The translations under genes and the position numbers were made by a program. The notes under the pieces were generated by a model, which searched no databases, was not told the DNA's origin, and saw only the letters and a list, made by a program, of their open reading frames with translations. DNA of 6,763 nt from contig CANGJN010000030.1 of the NCBI GenBank assembly GCA_947454215.1, forward strand, positions 1-6,763, given 5' to 3'. Source of the DNA: Neisseriaceae bacterium (GTDB lineage Bacteria > Pseudomonadota > Gammaproteobacteria > Burkholderiales > UBA11063). Below, piece after piece: positions 1 to 5,729 of the stretch. Position 1 is the first letter of the stretch; the number at the start of each line of letters is the position of its first letter.

Positions 1-22
1 TATAAAAAGTGAAAAAATAATT

Positions 23-52
23 TTGTGAAATCTTATTAATTTATGGTATAAT
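23..52 (+). promoter_or_regulatory. Candidate sigma-70 promoter with extended -10
   Basis: The -10 hexamer TATAAT (47-52) is a perfect consensus and is preceded by TGG (44-46), giving an extended -10 (TGnTATAAT). A TTGTGA at 23-28 matches the -35 consensus at four of six positions, with an 18-nt spacer. Transcription would start near 59 and run right, through the 129-189 hairpin and into the dead transposase. No intact gene lies downstream on this strand within the window, so the promoter may be a relic, may drive a non-coding transcript, or may be chance in AT-rich DNA. The extended -10 makes chance less likely but does not exclude it. Confidence 0.45.
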
Positions 53-128
53 ATTAACCCAAATTTTTTAATATTTCTAATTAATTTTTTTACACAATTA
101 CTCCTTCAAAATACACTTTTTTAGTTCA

Positions 129-189
129 GTTTTTCCCCCCACCTTAAAGAATAAGAACAATCTTGTCTACTAAAATGAGGGGTAAAAAC
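129..189. repeat. 61-nt imperfect inverted repeat / hairpin
   Basis: The outer arms GTTTTT (129-134) and AAAAAC (184-189) pair fully. With T183 bulged, CCCC (135-138) pairs with GGGG (179-182). Pairing then resumes at 140-141 with 176-177, at 144-146 with 171-173, and at 151-156 with 161-166 (one G-U), closing on an ACAA loop (157-160). About 21 base pairs form in all, and unpaired positions are partly C/T or A/G differences between arms, as in diverged terminal inverted repeats. The C and G runs stand out sharply in this AT-rich context. No T-run follows on either strand, so it does not look like an intrinsic terminator. It could be the collapsed ends of an insertion sequence, a miniature element, or a structured RNA made from the promoter at 23-52. 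No coding potential is seen here. Confidence 0.55.
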
Positions 190-248
190 AACACAAGTAA
201 AGGATAAAAATAATTAATATTTATTAATAAAACAGTGAAACAAAAACT

Positions 249-1036
249 AATATTCAACTTTGTCGGTAAAAGGCTTATTTAAATAAATCAACTTATCATT
301 ATAGGTCAAAACCAGTTGATCATAAATCATTAGATATTTTAAATTTAATTGATAAAATCTATACAGAACATCCAACTTTTGGTTCAAAAACAATGTGTTT
401 TTTCTCCGAAATGAGTAATAAGTATATATCCAGAGATAAGATGAGGAGTATAGATAAAAAAACTTCAATTAAGAGCAATCTATCTATAACCAAAGAATAC
501 AACAATAGCAAATTCAACACACAAAAAGTATCCATATTTATTGAACAATACCCCAATAGTTAGAGTTAATCAAGTATGGAGCACAGATATAACTTATATA
601 AAACTGCATAAGGATTTTGCATATTTGAGTGCAATAATAGACTGCTATAATTGTTATGTATTAAGATGATCTCTTAATATAATTATGGATGCCGAAAATT
701 GTGTTGAATTATTGAAAAACACAATAAATAAATATACAAAGTGTCAAATATTCAATGCAGATCAAGGTTCTCAGTATACATCAAATATTTTTACTAAATG
801 TTTAACCAACAATGATATAAGAATAAGCATGGATGGTCGAGGACGTTTTGTAGATAATATTTAGATTAAAAGATTATGGAGAACAATTAAATACGAATGT
901 ATATATTTAAATGAGTTCCAAAAATGAATCAAAATGTAGATTAAGTTTTGATAAATATTTTGATTTTTACAACAATAGTAGTCCACATCAGTTATTATTG
1001 GACTACCACTAGTAAAATCAAGTAAATGAAGTTTAA
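249..1036 (+). pseudogene. Decayed IS3-family transposase (OrfB, rve/DDE integrase)
   Basis: Reading 249-461 in frame 3, 463-921 in frame 1 and 923-1036 in frame 2 rebuilds an IS3-family OrfB nearly end to end. Landmarks in order are QLCR, KSTYHYRSKPVD, LIDKIYTEHPTFGSKTM, HKKYPYLLNN, NQVWSTDITYI, FAYLSAIIDCY, FNADQGSQYTS, ISMDGRGR, RLWRTIKYE and YFDFYNN..PHQ. The catalytic Asp codons are at 586 and 760. The spacing to the third catalytic position (868) is D-57-D-35-x, exactly as expected for this fold, but that codon is AAA (Lys) instead of Glu. Stop codons lie at 267 (TAA), 487 (TAA), 667 (TGA), 862 (TAG), 1010 (TAG) and 1013 (TAA). The two frameshifts fall in A-runs at 456-462 and 920-924. 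The natural C-terminus is probably the TAA at 1034-1036. No OrfA, target duplication or clear terminal repeats flanking this copy were recognised, so the element is inert and its true ends are uncertain. Confidence 0.9.
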
Positions 1037-1063
1037 TATTTAAAAAAGGTTATTTTAAATATT
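1035..1063 (-). terminator. A/T-only hairpin downstream of grxD, possible weak terminator
   Basis: An 11-bp perfect stem (1035-1045 with 1053-1063) with a 7-nt loop lies 15 nt beyond the grxD stop, between two converging reading directions. Every pair is A-T. On the minus strand the 3' arm begins with a T-run but none follows the stem, so it is a weak candidate for ending the lptD-grxD transcript. Such palindromes also arise by chance at this base composition. Confidence 0.25.
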
Positions 1064-1077
1064 TAATCAAAATGTAA

Positions 1078-1383
1078 TTATGCTAATAACTTTTGAAGTT
1101 CTCCACTTTCAAATAATTCAGACATAATATCTGAGCCACCAATAAACTCACCATTAATAAATAATTGAGGTATAGTTGGCCAATTTGAAAACTCTTTGAC
1201 TCCCTCTCTTATTGCTTCATCTTCTAAAACATTTACTGTCATAAATTCTACTTTACATAATGTTAATAGTTTAACAGCTTTTGCTGAAAATCCACAATAA
1301 GGAAGGGTTCTATCACCTTTCATATAAAGAACAACTTTATTATTTGCAATTTGTTTTTTAATTACATCCTTAATATTTTCCAT
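1078..1383 (-). CDS. grxD: Monothiol glutaredoxin Grx4/GrxD (CGFS type)
   Basis: This 101-residue protein is a cytosolic monothiol glutaredoxin of the Grx4 family. The family binds a [2Fe-2S] cluster as a homodimer or with a BolA partner, using glutathione as a ligand, and passes clusters to target proteins. The CGFS active site is at residues 30-33, inside the family stretch LYMKGD (19-24) to GFSAKAV. Glutathione-binding elements are Lys22, WPTIPQLFI (68-76) and GGSDI (82-86). The length is typical for the single-domain form, with no extra thioredoxin domain. The ATG is supported by GAAAGG six bases upstream, the best ribosome-binding site in the window. It is the last gene of the minus-strand series, 16 nt after ubiX, and its 3' end faces the transposase remnant. 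No key residue is missing and the gene looks fully functional. Confidence 0.97.
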   Translation of the reverse strand: MENIKDVIKKQIANNKVVLYMKGDRTLPYCGFSAKAVKLLTLCKVEFMTVNVLEDEAIREGVKEFSNWPTIPQLFINGEFIGGSDIMSELFESGELQKLLA

Positions 1384-1389
1384 TTTTTT

Positions 1390-1395
1390 CCTTTC
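1390..1395 (-). promoter_or_regulatory. Shine-Dalgarno site of grxD
   Basis: GAAAGG lies in the 16-nt gap after ubiX, with six A residues between it and the grxD ATG. It fixes the start and contrasts with the weak or absent Shine-Dalgarno sequences of the four genes upstream. Confidence 0.75.
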
Positions 1396-1399
1396 AAAA

Positions 1400-2005
1400 T
1401 TAATTTCCCCAAAATTTTTTTAAATTATGTTTTATGTCTAATTGATTTAAAATTTTTATCACAATAAATATTATTAAATCATTTATATCTTTTGGATGAT
1501 GATAAAAAGTTAAAACAGGAGGAAGAATACTTACTCCTAATTTAGATAAACTTTTCATATTATCGAGATGAATAACCGACAAAGGTGTTTCTCTAGGAAC
1601 CAAGATCAAATTCTTCCTTTCTTTAATTATAACATCAGCTGCTCTAGTTAAAAGATCATCGGAAATACCATTAGCAACTTTTGCTAATGTTGACATAGAG
1701 CAAGGACATATAACCATAGATTCACCTATGCTTGAGCCAGACGCAATAGGACTAAACCAATCACTATTACGATATACAAATAAATTATCAATTTTTTCTA
1801 ATTTATAATTTAATGCTAAATTTTCCTTACATTTTTCAGGATTAATCGACAATTTAGTGCCCATTTCATGATTGAACGTGATAATTCCAGCATTACTAAA
1901 TACCAAATGTACTTCACAATCTAAAATTAATAATTGTTTTAAAAGTTCTATTGCTATTGGTATACCACTAGCACCTGTTATGGCTAGAACAATTGATTTA
2001 TTCAT
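1400..2005 (-). CDS. ubiX: Flavin prenyltransferase UbiX
   Basis: UbiX joins dimethylallyl monophosphate to FMN, making the prenyl-FMN cofactor that the decarboxylase UbiD needs in ubiquinone synthesis. The 201-residue protein has the flavoprotein Rossmann-like start AITGASG (8-14), DWFSPIASGSS (82-92), CPCSMSTLAKVANG (100-113), RAADV (121-125), LVPRETPLS (135-143), IHLDNM (145-150) and FYHHP (167-171). Residues matching those reported for Pseudomonas UbiX appear as Arg121, Lys128, Arg138, Glu139 and Tyr168. By my unaided alignment the late active-site Arg (185 there) is Lys184 here, a conservative change. Older annotations call this family 3-octaprenyl-4-hydroxybenzoate carboxy-lyase or phenylacrylic acid decarboxylase. 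The start ATG-AAT-AAA is 3 nt after the pfp stop and has only a weak GGTAAA upstream, so translational coupling is likely. No ubiD is visible in the window. Confidence 0.95.
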   Translation of the reverse strand: MNKSIVLAITGASGIPIAIELLKQLLILDCEVHLVFSNAGIITFNHEMGTKLSINPEKCKENLALNYKLEKIDNLFVYRNSDWFSPIASGSSIGESMVICPCSMSTLAKVANGISDDLLTRAADVIIKERKNLILVPRETPLSVIHLDNMKSLSKLGVSILPPVLTFYHHPKDINDLIIFIVIKILNQLDIKHNLKKFWGN

Positions 2006-2008
2006 ATT

Positions 2009-3268
2009 TTATTTACCAAACTCTTTTAATTTTTTAGGAAGTATATTTTGATTTAAAATATAATATTCAGGTAATCCATTCTTATATATAGGATATTCTT
2101 CTTTATCAATCAATGGTAAAATATAATCATAACATTTTTGAGTTATATTAAATCCATCTTGGCTAATAAAGTCACTAGACATAAATTTTTCTTTATTCGC
2201 AATTAATGACAATGGAGCATAATCTATATCCCATAAATATGGTTCCTGACTAATTCTTTTTATATATGGCATAACAGAATTCATTCCCGATATTGCATAT
2301 TCTACACCAGTGAAGCCAACACTATATGACTGCTCTAAATCTGTTTTAGATATTATATGCCTAGCCGATCTTTGAAGGTAGTCAATTATTGAATAATGAC
2401 ACTTATATTTTAAATTTTTACCTACCATATCTGCTAATACATTCGCTACTCCACCTAATTTTATATGCCCAAATGAATCTAATGATCCACAAGAACTTAA
2501 CAATTTAGAATTTTCTTTCTTAATTCCCTCGGAAGCAACAATTACACAGTAACCAAACTCTTTTATAGTTTGCTCAACTTTAATTAAAAATAATGTTTCA
2601 TTAAAAACCACTTCTGGTAATAGAATTATATGTGGACCTATATTGTATCGATAGTTTACAATACCAGTACTCGCAGCTATCCATCCTGCATTCCTTCCCA
2701 TAACTTCCATAATAAAAACTTTAGTTGAAGTTTTATACATTGACTTTAAATCATAACTTGCCTCTAAAGTTGATATTGCTACGTATTTAGCAACAGAACC
2801 AAAACCTGGACAATTATCTGTTATCACCAAATCATTGTCAATTGTTTTAGGAATATGAATTGCCTTTATAGGATAGCCCATCTCCTGTGAAATTTGCGAA
2901 ATTTTTAAACAAGTGTCAGCAGAATCATTACCACCATTATAAAAAAAATATTCAATATCATATGCAGAAAAAACATCAACTATTCTTCTATACTGATCTT
3001 TATTTTGCTGAATATTATCTAATTTATAACGACAAGAACCAAATACAGCACCAGGAGAATTCATTATTTTTGTTAAGTCATCATTCGATATAGTATTAGT
3101 ATCAAATAATTCTTCTTGCATAACACCAAGAATACCGTTCTGGGATGCAAATAATTTTCCAATAACATTACTGTGTTTCCTACATGCATGAATTACTCCT
3201 GTAGCTGATGCGTTAATGACAGCAGTAACTCCACCTGATTGTGCGTATAATGCATTTTTTTTATTCAT
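2009..3268 (-). CDS. pfp: Pyrophosphate-dependent 6-phosphofructokinase
   Basis: This enzyme interconverts fructose 6-phosphate and fructose 1,6-bisphosphate with pyrophosphate as phosphoryl donor, a reversible step usable in glycolysis and gluconeogenesis. The 419 residues fit the long bacterial PPi-PFK type; the E. coli ATP enzyme has about 320. Motifs are AQSGGVTAVINA (9-20), GGNDSADT (112-119), PKTIDND (140-146), MEVMGRNAGW (187-196), ASEGI (245-249) and YLQRSAR (297-303). The Asp of GGNDS (where ATP enzymes have Gly, GGDGS) and the Lys of PKTIDND (Gly in PGTIDND) are the two positions that mark PPi rather than ATP use. The Asn in GGNDS, where I expect Asp, is a mild variation. It sits 12 nt after pdxA and 3 nt before ubiX, a place where rsmA is often found in related bacteria. 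The ATG-AAT-AAA start has only a weak GGTTAG-like sequence upstream. No proton-pumping pyrophosphatase gene is in view. Confidence 0.95.
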   Translation of the reverse strand: MNKKNALYAQSGGVTAVINASATGVIHACRKHSNVIGKLFASQNGILGVMQEELFDTNTISNDDLTKIMNSPGAVFGSCRYKLDNIQQNKDQYRRIVDVFSAYDIEYFFYNGGNDSADTCLKISQISQEMGYPIKAIHIPKTIDNDLVITDNCPGFGSVAKYVAISTLEASYDLKSMYKTSTKVFIMEVMGRNAGWIAASTGIVNYRYNIGPHIILLPEVVFNETLFLIKVEQTIKEFGYCVIVASEGIKKENSKLLSSCGSLDSFGHIKLGGVANVLADMVGKNLKYKCHYSIIDYLQRSARHIISKTDLEQSYSVGFTGVEYAISGMNSVMPYIKRISQEPYLWDIDYAPLSLIANKEKFMSSDFISQDGFNITQKCYDYILPLIDKEEYPIYKNGLPEYYILNQNILPKKLKEFGK

Positions 3269-3280
3269 AACTAACCAATA

Positions 3281-4273
3281 TTAAATATTATTTTTAAGTG
3301 CTATATCTATAGCAAATTTTAAACTATCACTATTTGCACTTCCAGTACCAGCTAAATTTAATGCTGTTCCATGATCAACAGATGTCCTTATAATCGGCAA
3401 TCCTAAGGTTATATTTACACCTGTATTAAAACCTGAATACTTTAATACAGGCAATCCTTGATCATGATACATTGCTAGAATCAAATCATAATTATTTGCT
3501 TGTAAAAAGATTGTATCCGCAGAAAAACATCCATGAATATTATATTTTTTATTCCGCCATGATTGAATAACCGGATTAATTATTTCCAACTCTTCACTAC
3601 CTATTTCACCATCTTCCCCAGCATGAGGATTTAATCCACAAACAGCAACCTTAGGATTATTTAAACCGGAGATAGATAAATATTTAAAAATTATTTCAAG
3701 AGTTTGATTAAGATTTTCTTTTGTTACTTGTTTAGATACTTGATATAAAGGAATATGTGTTGTTAATAATGCCACTCTCATTTTTTCATTTGCCAACATC
3801 ATAACTACTTTTTTTACTTTAAAGGCATCAGCAAAATACTCAGTATGACCACTAAAGTTTATTCCAGCTTTATTTATAATCCCTTTATGAACTGGACCGG
3901 TTACTATCATATTTGTAACATTTTGTTTTGTTAACTCAATTGCATAATCTAAAATATCGATTACATAACGTGAATTACTTTTATTTAAAACCCCTGGAAT
4001 AACCTTATCATAACATGAAACATGTAAAATATTCAAAACATTTGAAGGAGTATTTACCATTAAAAAATCACTATTAAATAATTCACTTTTATTAAGCACA
4101 TTAAATGTAATATTTTTATTTAATAATAAAGAACGCTCTTTAAAAACATTAATATCACCTATTACTACTATTTTGTAACAAATATTTTGTTCACTATTAA
4201 CTAAATCTAAGCAAATATCAATACCTATTCCGCTTGGCTCTCCTGATGTAATAAGAAGTAATTTTTTATTCAT
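3281..4273 (-). CDS. pdxA: 4-hydroxythreonine-4-phosphate dehydrogenase PdxA
   Basis: PdxA oxidises 4-phosphohydroxy-L-threonine with NAD, and the product decarboxylates to 3-amino-2-oxopropyl phosphate, which PdxJ uses in the DXP-dependent route to pyridoxal phosphate. The 330 residues match the usual length. Visible motifs are TSGEPSGIGIDI (9-20), VTGPVHKGIINKAGI (124-138), SGHTE (141-145), LNPHAGEDGEIG (214-225), SADTIF (251-256), MYHDQG (268-273) and RTSVDHGTALNLAGTG (296-311). His143-Thr144 correspond to the substrate-binding pair, and His173, His217 and His270 to the divalent-metal ligands of the E. coli enzyme. It begins 2 nt after the surA stop with ATG-AAT-AAA and no real Shine-Dalgarno sequence, so it is probably translated by coupling. 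The surA-pdxA order is the widely conserved proteobacterial one. No defect is seen. Confidence 0.97.
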   Translation of the reverse strand: MNKKLLLITSGEPSGIGIDICLDLVNSEQNICYKIVVIGDINVFKERSLLLNKNITFNVLNKSELFNSDFLMVNTPSNVLNILHVSCYDKVIPGVLNKSNSRYVIDILDYAIELTKQNVTNMIVTGPVHKGIINKAGINFSGHTEYFADAFKVKKVVMMLANEKMRVALLTTHIPLYQVSKQVTKENLNQTLEIIFKYLSISGLNNPKVAVCGLNPHAGEDGEIGSEELEIINPVIQSWRNKKYNIHGCFSADTIFLQANNYDLILAMYHDQGLPVLKYSGFNTGVNITLGLPIIRTSVDHGTALNLAGTGSANSDSLKFAIDIALKNNI

Positions 4274-4275
4274 AA

Positions 4276-5718
4276 TTAATTATCATTAATCTTTACAAAA
4301 GCAGTTTCTCTTAAATCCTTTAACCATTGTGTATATAATAAAGAAGCCTTGTTATCTCTAATTTCCTGCCTAATTTCTGCTTTCTCTTTATCATCGGTCA
4401 AATTTGAATTTCTCACATCTAATACCTCAATAATATGCCAACCAAATTGGGTACGGACAGGCTGACTTATTGTATTTAATTTAATATTGACTAAAACTTG
4501 CTCAAAAGCAGGAACAGTATCTCCTACAGAAATCCAACCTATATCACCACCTTTAATACTACTTGTATCCTGAGAATATTGTTTGGCTAGAGAAATAAAA
4601 TCTTGATTTTGCTTTTCTTTATCTTTATCATTCAATAATGTTTTTTCTATCATTAATATCTTCTGATGAGCCTCTTCATCACCAGTATTTTCATTAACTT
4701 TAATTAAAATATGACGAACATGAAATTGTTTCACTACCTGAACTGTTCCATGTTGTCTTTTATCATTAATCTTAAATATAAAATACCCGACAGGCAACTT
4801 AATAACTTTAGTATATTTTCCAATTGCAACACTATTTAATGATTCTAAAATTTGTGGTGGTAGTGTCGCATTAGTTTTCCAACCAATCGATCCACCAGTT
4901 AAAGCATTTGGAGAATTAGAATACTTAGCAACGACATTTTCAAAATCAACTCCACTCTCTAATTCATTAAAAGCTTTATCGGCTAATATTTTTTTTTGTT
5001 CTACAATTTTTGCATTCGCTTGGTTTGGTATACTAATAATTATATCAGATAAGTTATATTCAATTCTATTTTTAAATTCTTGACTTTTTAATACCAAGTT
5101 AACTTCATCTTCGTTTACGGATACTTTTGCATCAATTTCTCGCTGTTTTAATTTTTCTAAAATAATTTGCCTTTCTATTTGAGTTCTAAAATCTAAATAA
5201 TTTATATTTTGTTTAGTTAAAGAATTTTGAAACTGCTCAATTGTCATTTTATTTTGTTTAGCTATATTATTAATTGTCTCAGTAACTTCAATATCATTAG
5301 TTTGAATACCTAATTTTTTAGCTAGGTTTAATTGAATCTGTTCCATAATAAGTTGATTTAAGACACTAGTTTTTAATTCTGAACTTTTGGGTGCAGGAAT
5401 ACCTTTTTGAGTCAAACTTTGAACAGTTTGTTTAATTCTACTATCAAGTTCAGATAATGTAATTACATCATTGTCTACAAAAACTACAACTGAATTTATA
5501 AGAACAATAGGTTTTTTTAATGACTCTTCATCTACATGATCGGAATAATAATTATTTCCATTTGCAACTTCATTTGATGGAAGAAGAGACTCATCAATAC
5601 CAGATGGAACTTCTACTTTAGATGTAAAAGGATTTTTTTCTATTACCCCTCTTTGTGCTACATCAGCGTATAGGAAATTAAATATACAGAGTAACATTAT
5701 CTTAATATTTTTATTCAC
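4276..5718 (-). CDS. surA: Periplasmic chaperone / peptidyl-prolyl isomerase SurA
   Basis: SurA escorts unfolded beta-barrel proteins, LptD among them, across the periplasm to the BAM complex. Residues 1-19 form a short signal peptide (Lys-rich start, core IMLLCIFNFLYA, probable cleavage after Ala18). Residues about 20-70 are a polar, low-complexity stretch. The SurA N-domain covers about 71-190 (VFVDNDVITLSELDSRI near its start). Two parvulin domains follow at about 219-320 (GGSIGW at 275-280) and 332-437 (HVRHILIK 333-340, GGDIGWISVGD 390-400, FGWHIIEVLD 425-434), then a C-terminal helix. At 480 residues it is some 50 longer than the E. coli protein, largely from the 20-70 segment. The start is GTG: it gives GTG-AAT-AAA, keeps the whole signal peptide and leaves 11 nt after lptD. 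An out-of-frame ATG two bases upstream hits TGA at once. An AAGAAAG at modest spacing is the only ribosome-binding-site-like sequence. Confidence 0.95.
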   Translation of the reverse strand: MNKNIKIMLLCIFNFLYADVAQRGVIEKNPFTSKVEVPSGIDESLLPSNEVANGNNYYSDHVDEESLKKPIVLINSVVVFVDNDVITLSELDSRIKQTVQSLTQKGIPAPKSSELKTSVLNQLIMEQIQLNLAKKLGIQTNDIEVTETINNIAKQNKMTIEQFQNSLTKQNINYLDFRTQIERQIILEKLKQREIDAKVSVNEDEVNLVLKSQEFKNRIEYNLSDIIISIPNQANAKIVEQKKILADKAFNELESGVDFENVVAKYSNSPNALTGGSIGWKTNATLPPQILESLNSVAIGKYTKVIKLPVGYFIFKINDKRQHGTVQVVKQFHVRHILIKVNENTGDEEAHQKILMIEKTLLNDKDKEKQNQDFISLAKQYSQDTSSIKGGDIGWISVGDTVPAFEQVLVNIKLNTISQPVRTQFGWHIIEVLDVRNSNLTDDKEKAEIRQEIRDNKASLLYTQWLKDLRETAFVKINDN

Positions 5719-5729
5719 ATAAAACTTTC

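Noticed and set aside
171..213. Short ATG frame (MRGKNNTSKG) considered as an OrfA remnant or small gene
   Set aside because: It stops after ten codons, shows no helix-turn-helix similarity, and its first part is the 3' arm of the hairpin.
247..468. Minus-strand 73-codon open frame rich in Tyr, Leu and Phe
   Set aside because: It is the reverse of the OrfB N-terminal region. The plus strand gives clear family motifs there and the minus strand none.
359..556. Minus-strand 65-codon open frame over the transposase remnant
   Set aside because: It lies antisense to recognisable transposase sequence, has no ribosome-binding site and its composition is that of AT-rich shadow coding.
667..669. TGA at a likely Trp position, suggesting UGA might encode Trp as in some tiny symbiont genomes
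   Set aside because: The same pseudogene also has TAA and TAG stops and two frameshifts, and the intact genes use TGG for Trp (for example grxD Trp68). One TGA in a dead gene is no evidence for recoding.
978..1006. 8-bp inverted repeat (GTAGTCCA / TGGACTAC) with a 13-nt loop near the transposase end, considered as a grxD terminator
   Set aside because: No T-run follows on either strand and it lies within transposase coding sequence, so it is probably incidental.
2887..3093. Plus-strand 68-codon open frame inside pfp
   Set aside because: It is wholly antisense to the conserved PPi-PFK coding sequence and resembles no family I know.
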